DNA of 64,000 bases from Globodera rostochiensis (GCA_018350325.1 JAEVLN010000005.1:2800142-2864141), one strand, 5' to 3'. Counted from the first letter of the stretch, positions 10,201 through 21,810 are shown. The notes: generated by a model not told the origin, from the sequence alone. Translations and numbers: made by a program.

Positions 10201-12781
10201 AATTAATAAATATCAAACAATGGTTGTGGGTAATTAATAAATATCAAACAATGGTTGTGGGTAATTAATAAATATCAAAAAATGGTTGTGGGTAATTAAT
10301 AAATATCAAACAATGGTTGTGGGTAATTAATAAATATCAAAAAATGGTTGTGGGTAATTAATAAATATCAAACAATGGTTGTGGGTAATTAATAAATATC
10401 AAACAATGGTTGTGGGTAATTAATAAATATCAAACAATGGTTGTGGGTAATTAATAAATATCAAACAATGGTTGTGGGTAATTAATAAATATCAAACAAT
10501 GGTTGTGGGTAATTAATAAATATCAAACAATGGTTGTGGGTAATTAATAAAAATCAAAAAATGGTTGTGGGTAATTAATAAATATCAAACAATGGTTGTG
10601 GGTAATTAATAAATATCAAAAAATGGTTGTGGGTAATTAATAAATATCAAACAATGGTTGTGGGTAATTAATAAATATCAAACAATGGTTGTGGGTAATT
10701 AATAAATATCAAACAATGGTTGTGGGTAATTAATAAATATCAAACAATGGTTGTGGGTAATTAATAAATATCAAACAATGGTTGTGGGTAATTAATAAAT
10801 ATCAAAAAATGGTTGTGGGTAATTAATAAATATCAAACAATGGTTGTGGGTAATTAATAAATATCAAACAATGGTTGTGGGTAATTAATAAATATCAAAC
10901 AATGGTTGTGGGTAATTAATAAATATCAAAAAATGGTTGTGGGTAATTAATAAATATCATAAAAATGGTTGTGGGTAATTAATAAATATCAAACAATGGT
11001 TGTGGGTAATTAATAAATATCAAAAAATGGTTGTGGGTAATTAATAAATATCAAACAATGGTTGTGGGTAATTAATAAATATCAAAAAATGGTTGTGGGT
11101 AATTAATAAATATCAAACAATGGTTGTGGGTAATTAATAAATATCAAAAAATGGGTGTTCTTCTTTTGGTGGGCCTCCAACATTCTTCCCCCCCCCCGCC
11201 CCCAGAAAAAAGCCGATAATCTTACCAATTTTAATAGCATTGAAAAGCTTTAATGTTTACAATCTAATATGTTACAGTAGCTAAACGATCGTATAACCTT
11301 TTAAAATGACCAGAATTTTTTGTTGTTAATTTTCGATTGTAACTTTAATAAATAGTGCTCGAATTTCTTTATTAATTTCCCTTGCACAATTGCAAATAAA
11401 CTCTCTACCTATGTTTAACATGTTTTAAGAAAATTTAAAAAATTTTTTTAGGTTCATTTTTGGTCCAAGAAAAGTCGTGGTTACATATTAGTAATTTTGT
11501 ATAAAATTTTACAATTTGTTATTTAACAAATTCACATTACCTAAACTCCGTATGAAATATTATGTATGTATTTTAGAAACTTTCTTTACTTTGGACTCGC
11601 ACCATGCGAAATGCCGTTGGAAGATTACGTCGGATATGACATGGGCTTCGCATACGAAAGATTTGGCTATTTTTGGGGCCACGAGGTTGAGGGATGTTCT
11701 TACAACGGTGAAATTGGTCCATTCATCGGTGGAAAGCCGCAGTTTGGTGCCGGCGACGTCGTCGGCTGTGGCCTCAATTTGGCAACTCGCCAAATCATTT
11801 ACACAAAAAATGGCGAGCGTTTGGGTGAGAAAGAAAATATGAATTAATTAAAAGGACAATTTTTAAGTAATGAGTAGGGCCACGATTTATATGGAAATCC
11901 ATATATTTTTTTTTTGCGTATTCGGAACAGCGTATAAATGCCATAAGTAGTGTTTTTAGCTTTGATTGGAGCTTCTAGAGCCCATTTTATAATTTCCATA
12001 TTTAGCCATTTTACAAAAATTCCTTAACACAATAAAAACGAAAAATACACCCCCTAAGGATCGACTTTTTAAAAAAATTTTCAAAAAATACACCCCTAAT
12101 GACCGTTTTTCAAAATTAAAAAACTGCACTCCTAAAAATTGACTTTTTCGCAACTAAAAATTCTGCCACCAAAAAATGAAAATTTTTAAAATTTTTCTGA
12201 AATGCCTTTAATTTACATATAAAATTTTTTATTTCTCTTATTACTTATATTAGGAAATCTTGCCCATTTTTTGCTATATTTGAAAAAAAAATTTCTCCAT
12301 ATTTCGTCCATATTTTGCAATTTTTGTCCATATTTGGTCCATATTTTGCAATTTTTCATCCATATTTTATGGCCATATTTCGAGATTTTTTATCCATAAC
12401 CCTAGTAATGAGCTAGTATATTTAGGCCAGAGCTGGATTTTCTGGGCCCTAATTCAGCCCCAATGGGGGCACCCGGCTATAAATGTTATGGGGTTTTGGG
12501 TTTTGTCCAGAAATTAAGACTTACAATTCAGAAATTTTCAAAAAATGTCGGACTCAGATTATTTTTGGCATTTAAATTTTATTTGTTATATTTACTATTT
12601 GATTATTTTTGCATTTAATTATTTTTATTTGATTGTTTTTGCAGACACCACCAATTTGTTCATCGATTCCGCCGCCGAATTGTTCGATTTGTTTCCGTGC
12701 GTTACGATGTTTAGCCCTGGCGACAAAATTGAAGCCAACTTTGGCCCGAACTTCAAATTCGATATTATCAATGGCATTTAG
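7227..12781 (+). CDS. Coiled-coil SPRY-domain protein, copy A
   Basis: Nine exons join in phase with one start and one stop: 7227-7275, 7327-7436, 7489-7654, 8756-8802, 8949-9111, 9173-9307, 9578-9668, 11577-11824 and 12645-12781. They give 381 residues. Residues 1-53 are acidic and lack a signal peptide. About 54-178 is Gln/Glu/Lys-rich coiled coil ([33 protein letters not shown]). From about 180 the SPRY domain shows [49 protein letters not shown] and a C-terminal [10 protein letters not shown]. This is the RBP-1/SPRYSEC architecture of Globodera. Without a signal peptide it is more likely a cytosolic family member than a secreted effector. Introns hold minisatellites and two hAT-like elements. 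It is closest to copy B. Confidence 0.88.
7655..8755 (+). repeat. 18-bp minisatellite and duplicated coding-like block in SPRY A intron 3
   Basis: About 7,965-8,235 is a tandem array of an 18-bp unit such as GGCACGAATTTTGGCAAC, which reads as NGTNFG-type hexapeptides in one frame. It is flanked by two copies (about 7,740-7,880 and 8,245-8,380) of a block reading [11 protein letters not shown]...[10 protein letters not shown] third NGTN-containing stretch lies at 8,440-8,550. The unit also fills the matching intron of copy C (32,385-32,895). It may be an alternative exon cluster or only expanded repeats. The main SPRY model splices cleanly around it. Confidence 0.6.
9316..9459. mobile_element. 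hAT-like MITE next to a splice donor
   Basis: The ends TAAAGACCGG and CCGGTCTCTA are inverted. GTTTTAAG before and TTTTTAAG after form an 8-bp target duplication with one mismatch. The interior is made of GAGATCTCGAG-like phrases. It lies in SPRY A intron 6. The donor of exon 9173-9307 falls inside the target duplication. Confidence 0.6.
9669..11152 (+). repeat. 31-bp minisatellite starting at a splice donor, about 48 copies
   Basis: The unit begins GTAATTAATAAATATCAAAC and ends AATGGTTGTGG. Variants differ mainly at CAAACAA, CAAAAAA or CATAAAAA. The first unit starts exactly at the donor of exon 9578-9668. Each unit therefore repeats a G|GTAATT donor-like site. The orthologous intron in copy B begins GTAATTAGATAAATGG without amplification. 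Confidence 0.95.
11875..12404. mobile_element. hAT-like nonautonomous element, 530 bp
   Basis: It starts TAGGGCCACG and ends ATAACCCTA. Both sides carry the perfect 8-bp direct repeat GTAATGAG. The interior has short repeated phrases such as CCATATTTTGCAATTTT and stretches of CCCCTAA. It lies in the last intron of SPRY A. No transposase is present. Confidence 0.75.
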
Positions 12782-13404
12782 AGATTGGAAAATTAACAAG
12801 TTTATGATTTTTGTTGTTGTTGTTGTTGGAAATTAAACCGATTTACTTTTATCATTATTATTAATGAATTTAAAAAGAAAAATTGAATGAGTCCGGACCA
12901 TTTACATAATATTTTGTTCCTTATAACTAGAAATGGGATTTTTAGGGTTTAACCTATTTTTTTGCGGATATGGTTTGACGAGAGAAGCCCAAAAATAGCA
13001 TTCATTTTGAAAATTCTTTGAATTTGAGCGAATTTTTAGTCCCTATAAATCCCTATTTCGGCCTTTTTGAGAATAAATCCCTATTTCGCCATTTTTGCGG
13101 TTTTAGTCCTTATTTTTGCACTTTTGCCCATAATTTTAAGAAAAAAAATGCAATATTTTAGGAATTTTTCTGAAAATTTCATAAGAAAAATGCAACAAAA
13201 AAAAAAGAAAACCTCCCCCTAAAATTTTCCCAAAAATGCACCACTAAAAATCCAAAAATGAGCCCCTAAAGATCGAAATTTTCCGTTTTATTTTTGATTA
13301 TTTTTTATACAATTTCATTATTTACAATTGTAAGAGGAAAATTAATAAAGAATGATGGATTGATAAGCCAATTTTATTATGTATGAAAACCAGCCTTTGG
13401 AAAC
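12782..13404. other. Intergenic, interspersed repeat
   Basis: About 12,933-13,110 contains GGGATTTTTAGGGTTTAACC followed by GTTTTGACGAGAGAAGCCC. This is repeated near 47,655-47,740. Nothing coding is seen. Confidence 0.5.
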
Positions 13405-13407
13405 ATT

Positions 13408-13548
13408 AGTGGGGCCGAAACGTCCCCGGGCCGAAACGTCCCCGGGACGAAATGTCCCCGGGCCGAAATGTCCCCGGGCCAAAATGTCCCAGGGCCGAAA
13501 CGTCCCCGGGCCGAAATGTCCCCGGGCCGAAATGTCCCAGGGCCCGAA
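13408..13548. repeat. 16-bp GC-rich tandem array, about 8 copies
   Basis: The unit is close to GGGCCGAAACGTCCCC, with C/T variation at the CpG (AACG/AATG). It interrupts or abuts a copy of the receptor 3' end. Confidence 0.85.
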
Positions 13549-13800
13549 TTTGGGAGGTGTGGGTTTGACAGGTCAGAATTTTGGGGTCAGTGCCGTGAAA
13601 GTGCCAAAAATTAAATACGAAAGGCAACACAGACAAAACATTTCGTTGAAGTAGAATATTAATTTCGATATTCTGAACGATCAATCATTTTTTTTGTGTA
13701 AAATTGAACAAAAAAAAATCGCCAATATCAATAAATGTAAAAAGGTCTTTTGAAGCTTCGGTGTTTCACTGAAAATGCCATCTTTTGTGATGAAATGCCA
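13549..13800 (+). pseudogene. Duplicated 3' end of the str receptor gene
   Basis: From about 13,580 the sequence matches 3,455-3,680. It encodes VKVPKIKYERQHRQNISLK and a stop, parallel to VKVLPKIRNESRPETKSISLK in the receptor. The shared 3' flank follows (GAATATTAATTTCGATATTC). No upstream receptor exons are present, so this is a fragment carried along with the SPRY upstream region. Confidence 0.7.
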
Positions 13801-15189
13801 CCTTTAGGCTTAGGCCATAATATGATTTATTTTTCAGATTTACGAATTGATTTTTTGGATTTATTCGCATTTATTTGCGCATTCTCATAGAATTCAATTT
13901 ATGCGAAATTTATTTAAATTATTTTCCCATCTTTTGGGTCAACATTTTCTGGGAGCAAATAAAACATTCAAATTTATAAGATCAAATTCAAGGTATCAAA
14001 ATTTGATTAGGAAACCACTTTGAAGCAAGAATGAGCCCCTCAAAGTTGACAAAACCATAGGGGAGGAATGGCACCAGGGCTGCACAAAATTTCGTTTCTT
14101 TTCGTTTTCGTAAATGAAAAAAAAATTATTTTTTCGTTTCGTTGGATCGAAATTTTATGAAAAATTTACCCCTAAAGATTGGATTTTTGAAACACGCCGA
14201 TTCAATTGTTTTATTCGCTGTTGGCGAATCGCCAGCGGCCTTTCATTGTTATATCCCCGGCTTTGGTGTTAATTAAAATTAAAATTGGCCAGGACCGGGA
14301 GTTTTGGAAAAAATTGGGGGGGGGGGCAGGAATAATCGGGACTGCCAATGGGGGAAATTTATTTTTTGTAATGTTTTTTTGAAGATTTTAACGAGATTTA
14401 AGAAAATTGAATCAAATTTCCATTAAAAAAATAATAATCAGAAACCAGAAAACGAAATTTTGAAAAATCCCGGACCTGGATCTGGCTGGTGTAAGCGGAC
14501 GCAAAAAAATGTCCGGAAACCGGACCCAAAAGTCCAGAAAACCGAAATCGGGGAGTCCGAAATCCGAAAATTTCGAAATCTCAATTAGGGTTCGGGAGTC
14601 GAGGTTTGCGGGGTTGGAAGTGTCGGGGCGGGGTCGGGGAAAACCTCGAAAAGTGGCCTAAAATCTCTGCCCCATCTTCGCTTCTTCTCACTTATTTTTC
14701 TCTGTCAAAAGTCTCTTCACTTTCCTCACTATTTCTTTGACTTCTCTCGTCTAACCTTTTTCAGTTTTTAATCATTTGGCGCATCGTCTTCGCTAACTCC
14801 AAACCCTTTGGCTGGACGTTGCAAATAAATTTTCTCAAATATAATATAGGACAGGGATGGGATTATATTTTGTCCATCGATTTTGCCATCTTTTGGGTCA
14901 CAACATTTTGCTGGGAGCAAATAAAACATTCAAATTTATGGGATAAAATATGGGAAAATTGCCCCCCCCCACTCATTGGACGCCGTCCTCTCATTTTGTC
15001 CGTTAAATTATGGAAAATGTTTGGGTATAAACATTTGTCTTAACTAATTAAATCAAATTCATTCTTTTTTTCTTCAGAAAATAATTGCCCTTAAATTGCA
15101 TTTTGTTGGCACTTTTGGTTAATTTGTGCCTTTTGAACAATTCGTTTTTTAAGCGCCGGTAATCGCCGAATTGCCAGCGTTTGTAACCG
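13801..15189 (+). promoter_or_regulatory. Upstream region of SPRY gene B, interrupted by repeats
   Basis: The conserved SPRY upstream block appears first as a partial copy at 13,920-13,990 and then as a fuller copy at 14,865-15,045. The sequence between them looks inserted. Part of that insert (14,205-14,355, CGCTGTTGGCGAATCGCCAG) also occurs at 21,415-21,610. The regulatory role is inferred. Confidence 0.45.
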
Positions 15190-18100
15190 ATGAATTCGCC
15201 GACCGCAGACGACGCCGGCTTTGATTTTGTGACAGAAGGTAAAAAATAATTATTTAGATTTAATTATTTTTATTTTCACAATTAGAAGAAATGGACACTT
15301 TGGCGATTGAGCGAGGTAAAGCCATTGAAGATGAAAAAGAAGAAGACGAAATCGACGGCAGTGAGGCGCAGTCTGACGAAATGGAGCAGGTCGGTATGCT
15401 TTTTAGTGCATATAAATTTACAAAATTTCGTTATAAATCTTGCATTTAAAATCTTTTTATAAATATATGCAAATATTAAACAATTTTGAATAATTTGTAG
15501 TAAATGAATATATTTTAAACTCTAAATAATTAGCAATTTAACACACAAATCTGCCGGATTTCTCTGTTATTGACTAGGGTTGTTTTTAAGATCGGCTTAT
15601 AACCGACATTTTTCTAATTTTGAATAGGGTGGGTCACGGTCGGTTAACCGAACCGAAAACATTTTTTTCTCTTAAAAAGGCCTGAAAACTCCAAGAAATT
15701 TTCAGTAACTCTGTCGATGCATTTTTTTTTAAATTTCAACCATTTTTCTAAAGGAAATTGGGCGCGGCTGCATTTCGCCTATGTACCACTTCGCCTACAC
15801 AGTCAAAATGTACCACTTCGCCTACAAAGCCAAAAAATACCACTTCGCCTACGTACCATTTCGCCTATGTACCATTTCGCCTATAAAGCTAAAAAGTACC
15901 ATTTCGCCTACGAAGCTAAAAAATACCACTTTGCCTATATACCATTTCGCCTACCGACCATTTTGCCTACACAGCCAAAAAGTACCATTTCGCCTACAAA
16001 TTTTAAAAATTCAATTTATTTTTTTTTAATTTTCTTAACAAACGAAAGCATTTTGGTAATGCGCGAAAGCATAAAAGCTTCAAATTTTATTAACTCTGCA
16101 ATTCTGTGCCCATCTCCACAAACAGTTCGGCAAATCTCAATGAAGTAATTACTGATTTGTTTCTTCTCGAACTGTACTGTGCTTTACCGCAATGTACTGC
16201 TTCTTCTTCTTCTACTGGCCTCAACTTTGTTGCGCAACAAAATTTTCGAGATTCATTTTCGTTTATCTATAAATCAACTATGAATTATACGTGTGCTAGA
16301 ATGAATTTATTCAATGCTTTTGCCCTCGATCTGACTTAATCTACCAAATACGCCTTCAATTTGTCAAAGGAAATGTTAAAAACTGAATTTTAAAATTTAT
16401 AGGCGAAGTGGTACTTTTTAGCTTTGTAGGCGAAATGGTACGTAGGCGAAGTGGTATTTTTTGGCTTTGTAGGCGAAGTGGTACTTTTTTGCTTTGTAGG
16501 CGAAATGGTACATAGGCGAAATGGTACGTAGGCGAAGTGGTACATAGGCGAAATGCACGGCAGCGGGAAATTGGGCTTTTTATTCGCCAAAATGCCCTCG
16601 ATCCAATTTAATTTAAAATTGGTACTTATTGGACAAATTTTCTTAACAAATTGCGGCATAATTCAAAATTTTCTCGGCGGCGCCTATCGGCACCGCCGAC
16701 CCGCACACATTTATGCCAAAATAAATGTTTTATCAGATTTTAGAACGTTTAAAAAGTTTGTTCTTATTTGCCATAGGCACAGCCGGGAAAAAATTGGTCC
16801 AAAATTTAGGAATTTGAAAATCAAAAGGGTATCCCCTATGGTTTGACAAAAAACCGGTTTCGGTTTTCGGTTAACCGGGTGTCGGCCAAAAACCGAAACC
16901 GAAAACCGGCGGTCGCAAAACCGGCTTAACCGAAAACCGGGACCCCCGGTTTAAAACCGACCGTGACCCACCCTAATTTTAAACAATTCACACCATTTGA
17001 ACCAATGCCATGAATTGTTCACCAAATGCCAAAGAATTGTGCAGCATTAAACTCGGAAATTTTTGTTGAACAGGTTCAGGATTTTGGGATTTTCTGGATT
17101 TATCAAGGAAAAAATCCTACCGGCATACTCAAAGACTCCAAATCCGCCAAGTTTTTCGTGCCGGATTTACGGAGAATTACAACGATTTTTTGGGAATTAT
17201 CAAACGGACAAAATTATTCTTCACGTTCAGAATGCCGCGGCACTCCAACTAGCGGACGCCGTTGCGTTTGAACGTCCGTTTGATGCTCACAAAGTTTTTC
17301 GACAAACTCTGTCGAAGTTGAAGGAGTATCAGAACGAACAGCGACAGAACCAAAAGGAGATTTGTGTCCAAATTGGCGAGTTGAAGAAATTGGTTGGCCC
17401 CGGCGCCGGCACATTTTGTTTAGCGACGGAATTGATCACTCAGGTCGATTCAACATTATGATCAATTCAATTTGTGTTGTTTTGGTTAAGGTCTCAATTT
17501 TAATTTTAGATTTTTATTTTATTTGAGCTTTAAAATCAATTAATAATAAAACATATTAATTCAAAAGGCTGCGCAAGCGAATGCCGTCGCCTGGGGGGAG
17601 GAACATTGGAAGCTGCTGGCAGAGCTCGAAGCTTTGCGTGCCCAAATGACCCAAGTGAAACAGCGCGAGGCGCAAATGCTTTTGAGAATGGACATGTCGC
17701 GCAAGGTGTTTAACAGCATGTTTCCTGGTGAGGCAATTTGGCCAAATTTTGTTTTTTTTTTCCCGATAAATTGTTTCAGCGCTAACCCCCAACAATCGAT
17801 GGGATGTCGCCGCATGTTACAAATTGTTTACGCCAGTTGAGCCTAAACGATTGATTGTCGAAGGCCGCGATTCAGGGTGACCAGATAACCTTCTTTAGCA
17901 GGGTTTTCCTGCTTTTTAAATTTTCTAGGAATTCTCGCTTAAAAATGCCAAATTGCTAAAATTAGAGCAATTTTCTTAACAAAACATTCTCAAAATCTTC
18001 AAAAATTTCGCCGGCAGCGCCTATCGGCACCGCCGACCCCTCCCATTCTTAAAAAAAGCTTCAAAAATACGGCCATAATGTGTTATTTGATGCGCTGATT

Positions 18101-19922
18101 ATGCATTTGTCAATAAAAAGAAAACTTGAGAATTTAAAAACGGGTTTTGAAACTGTTGAAATTTTTAAAAATTAAGGAAAAAAAAAGGACTTTTTTCATT
18201 AAGTAACTCCGAAACTAGAGAGAATAACTGGGGAAAAGTTAGTAGGGGTTCATTAGGATTAGGCATAAAGTCGTTTTTCCTAAAAATTTCAAACGATTCA
18301 AAAACTGCAAAGTGGTTTTGAGTGATTTTTTCTCAGTGATTGTGTGTTGTTGGACCAAGTCAACCATGACGAGAAATAGTACGACAAATAAAGTTTTGTC
18401 ATTAAATTTATATACATTTACACGCCAAAACATTCCTGCTTTTTGGGGTTTACAGGTGGCGGGAACCCGGTGAGCCTCCTCGTGATGAATATCTTCTCGG
18501 TGGTCGCTCTGTCTTTGCTGAGATGCCAATTCCAAAAAAAGGCCGTGGCATTTTCTACTTTGAACTGAAATACGTAGTGAAGGAGGGTGTAGGTTTCCGG
18601 TAATTAGATAAATGGTTACACTACGTTTTGCCAACTGTACATTTTGCCAACCCAGCCAAAATGGTACGTTTTGCCAACTCAGCAAAAATATTACGTTTTG
18701 CCAACGGTACGTTTTGCCAACTGTTCATTTTGCCAACTTTACGTTTTGGATGATTTTGAGCATGTTTCTTGAATGTTTCGAGGCCAAAAGATTCCAAATA
18801 AATTTTGAAATCAAAAAACCTTCGAATTCGGGTCCGGGGTTCGAAATTGGTTGAAATTTAAGTTTTTGATGAGTTGGCGAAATGAAACATTTTGCTGGGT
18901 GGGCAAAACGTAATATTTTTGCTGCGTTGGCAAAACGTACCGTTTTTGCTGGGTTGGCAAAATGTACAGTTGGCAAAACGTACTGACACCAGATAAATTG
19001 AATTCATAAAAATTAGAGACTTGCAAATCAGACCGAACAAATATTTGTACAAAAGTTTTGGACATTTTTTTGTTTTGTGGTTTTTTTTTTGCGCTGTGCT
19101 TCAATTTGACCCAGACAAATATTTGTACAAATTTTTGGGTTTTGGTTTTTTTTTGGTCTGGGGCTATACCCAAAAATTTGTATAAAAAAAAAAAATAACA
19201 AAAACGAAATTCCCGATTTTTTTAAATTGCAACTTCAATAAATAAGTCTTGGATTCATAAGGCCGTAAAAGCCCAAAATAAACGCCGAAACATCAAAAAC
19301 TCCATTTGAAATATTATTTAGAAGCTTTCTTTACATTGGACTCGCGCCAAGGCAAATGCCGTTGGACGTTTGCGTCGGAATTTACAAAGGCACTTACGCA
19401 TACGACAGCTGGGGCAGCTTTTGGGGCCACGATGTTCCTGGATGTGGCTATGATGGAGAAACTGGTGCTCCTGTCATCAATAAGAGCCTGGAGTTTGGTA
19501 ACGGCGACGTCATCGGCTGCGGCCTCAATTTGGCAACACGCCAAATTATTTACACAAAAAATGGGGAGCGTTTGGGTGAGAAAGAAAAAGGATAATTAAA
19601 GGCCAATTTTTTATGGTGAATTCTGCTGCTTTTATTTTCAGAGCTGGGTTTTTTTTTGGGTCCGAGGCGTTCGGGTAATTTTTTTTGGATTTTCGTCCCG
19701 AATCTTCAGACTTTTATTAAATTCAGAAATTTTCAAATGTCAGGCTGAGAAATTATTTTTGCTTTTAATTTTTTTTTTTTTATTGTTTTTGCAGACACCG
19801 CCAATTTGTTTGTCGATTCTGCCGACGATTTGTTTCCGTGCATTTCGTTTTTCTCTTCTGCCGACAAAATTGAATCCAACTTTGGGCCAAGCTTTAAATG
19901 CAGTATTGCCGATGGCATTTAG
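15190..19922 (+). CDS. Coiled-coil SPRY-domain protein, copy B
   Basis: Eight exons join in phase: 15190-15238, 15286-15389, 17231-17443, 17568-17727, 17780-17876, 18456-18599, 19322-19575 and 19795-19922. They encode 382 residues. The N-terminus ([16 protein letters not shown]) is acidic and has no signal peptide. Residues about 52-175 are coiled coil ([30 protein letters not shown]). The SPRY domain follows with [64 protein letters not shown] and IESNFGPSF. It differs from copy A in having a longer exon 3 in place of A exons 3 and 4. Intron 2 contains a 1.35-kb hAT-like element and intron 6 a foldback element. The model has no broken frame, so it is probably functional. The family is known for SPRYSEC effectors, but secretion is not supported here. 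Confidence 0.9.
15625..16975. mobile_element. hAT-like nonautonomous element, 1.35 kb
   Basis: The inverted ends are TAGGGTGGGTCACGGTCGGT and its complement, and they are flanked by ATTTTGAA / ATTTTAAA (8 bp, one mismatch). Subterminal AACCGAAAACCGG-type repeats occur at both ends. It lies in SPRY B intron 2 and encloses a second foldback element. No transposase is recognised. Confidence 0.75.
15769..16557. mobile_element. Foldback element with tandem-repeat arms
   Basis: Both ends carry a perfect 30-bp inverted repeat starting TGCATTTCGCCTATGTACC. Each arm is a run of GTACCACTTCGCCTAC-like phrases spaced by AAAGCCAAAAA (left about 15,769-16,000, right about 16,395-16,557). About 390 bp of unique sequence lies between the arms. 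It is nested inside the hAT-like element. No product is supported. Confidence 0.75.
18614..18990. mobile_element. Foldback element with TACGTTTTGCCAAC repeats
   Basis: The arms of about 57 bp are inverted copies of a run of GTACGTTTTGCCAAC-like phrases. AGATAAAT flanks both sides as an 8-bp direct repeat (18,606-18,613 and 18,991-18,998). It lies in SPRY B intron 6, 14 bp from the exon. Confidence 0.7.
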
Positions 19923-21210
19923 AAATTGAAAAAATATTAACTATCATTTTTGAGGCTATTAAAAATTGAACTGATCAGTTCTATCCATTAAACACATTAT
20001 TATACTTATTTAACCGATTAATTATCCGTTAAACCACATTATTATACTTAGGCGGGGCTCGCATATTTCTAATCAAACAATTTTAATAAACAATAAAATG
20101 AATGAATTGGACGAATGATAAAAACATTGAATTTTTAACATTTGGGACCAACAATGTTCAAGCTTGCATAATTATTGCTTGGCCAATTGATGGCCCAGGG
20201 ATGTTTCCAAAGGACCAAAAAAGTCCCCAAAAATAGTTATGGACTCAAAAATTCCACGAAGTTTTGCCGGTAAAATGCGACACGTTTCGACTTAAATGAG
20301 TGATGGGAGGGTCGGTAGACGGACCCCTCCCCCCCCCCCCCCCCCGGGGGGCCTATTTAATTTGTTAACATAAATTATTATTATTTTTGATGTCTAGTGA
20401 GTTCGGTAGGCAAAGAATTTCTGAACCGGAAATTCAAAAATGAATGACGAGTTTTAGCCTGTTCAGTTTGAACGATATATTTTAACGAATTTTGAGCCTA
20501 AAAGTCTGAAGTTCGTGCTTAAAAAGTCGGAAATTGAGCCCAAAAGTCGGAATTTGGGGCCAGATTGTTGGAAATCGATTTTGTAACCTCTTTTAAGCTT
20601 GCATTATTTCACCTTATTGTCAATCGATAAAAAAATCAATTTAAATTGTATTGTGTGTATGGCCTATATATTTTATATTCATTGCATTGACATTATTATA
20701 TTGCATACGCCCAAATAAATTGCAGATTTTTGCTCATAATAATAAATAGGTATTACCAGTTTATATAAATAATTACCTAATATATTTTAAATCAGTCAAG
20801 GTTGCATTGTTATTATTATATTTAATTATTGCCAATGCATTTTGAATAAAAACAAAAAACTTTTTTTGGAAAAAATTGCTTAAGAAAAATGCAGTAAAAC
20901 CCAAAAATGCACGCCTAAAAATCGACTGTTTCGGTAACCCCACTAGACGTCCACGGGCTACCGGTCCGAAGATCGAAAGGGTTTTGAGTGTCGAATGCTT
21001 TATAACTTTCTTCAACCTAAACCCTTTAGGTCGAACATTATACCAAATGAAGTAATTATTATTAAGCAAAAACTAAGCGATCTGATAATTATGAAAATAG
21101 TTATGGCCAAAAAACCTCCAAAAATGGCCATTTTTGGAGTTTTTCACTTTTTTGGCCATAACTTTGAATTTTGTTTGTTTTTTTATGCCTTTGGCAGGCA
21201 ATATCGTAAT
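19923..21210. other. Centre of the SPRY palindrome, no gene seen
   Basis: This AT-rich spacer lies between the plus-strand SPRY genes A and B and the minus-strand copies. It includes a 17-C run near 20,325-20,345. Open frames here lack domain or splice support. Confidence 0.5.
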
Positions 21211-21311
21211 TCAAAATTCGGTCGCAAATTGAGTCTCAATCGTCTCGCCGGGAGAAGTCATCGATACGCACGAGTACAAATCCGTCTGATTCACAAGCAA
21301 ATTGGTGGTAT
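21211..21311 (-). pseudogene. Orphan SPRY-gene last exon
   Basis: An acceptor at 21,312 leads into a frame reading NTTNLLVNQTDLYSCVSMTS and ending in TGA. It has the same phase and pattern as the last exons of copies C, D and E ([18 protein letters not shown]). The final NFGP motif is changed to QFATEF. No other exon of this copy was found nearby. Confidence 0.7.
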
Positions 21312-21810
21312 CTGTCAAAGCAAACAAATAAAACACCATAATTAATCAATTAGCCGTATATTAAAATTTTTGAGATTGGAACCCTGGGTAAAACACAGCA
21401 AATTCGACTGCCGATTCAATTGTACCCAAAATGTTTCTGTGTTATTTTAGTCGCTGTTGGCGAGTCGCCAGCGACCTTTCATTGTTATCTCCGACTTTGG
21501 TGTTACTTAAAATTGCCGGAACCGGGAATTTTGGAAAAAATAGGGACCGGGATCAGGACCAGCATTGAACCAGGATCGGGAAGAATCGGGACTGGCAATG
21601 TGGGAATTTATTTTTTGTAATGGTCAATGGTGAAACAAAATTTTTTATTAATTCAAAAATTCTTTTTCATGTCTGCAACTTCTTGCTGCATCAATTCCAC
21701 CCGATTCAAAATCCGCTTTTAATTTCTTAATTAGAGTACTAAGTATTTGGCCTAACAAAGACCTTTCAACAAAAAACGAAATAAATAAATGAATTTGAAT
21801 ACAACAATCT
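21312..21810. other. Spacer with interspersed repeat
   Basis: Positions 21,415-21,610 repeat 14,205-14,355 (CGCTGTTGGCGAGTCGCCAG and an ACCGGGAATTTTGGAAAAAA tail). Nothing coding is seen. Confidence 0.5.

Noticed and set aside
9669..11152. The 31-bp array as a CRISPR array
   Set aside because: Units are contiguous with no unique spacers, variation is confined to a few bases, and the context is an intron of a eukaryotic gene.
7227..12781. SPRY genes A and B as secreted SPRYSEC effectors
   Set aside because: Their N-termini are acidic and hydrophilic with no hydrophobic leader. Only family similarity supports an effector link, so they are called SPRY-domain proteins without claiming secretion.
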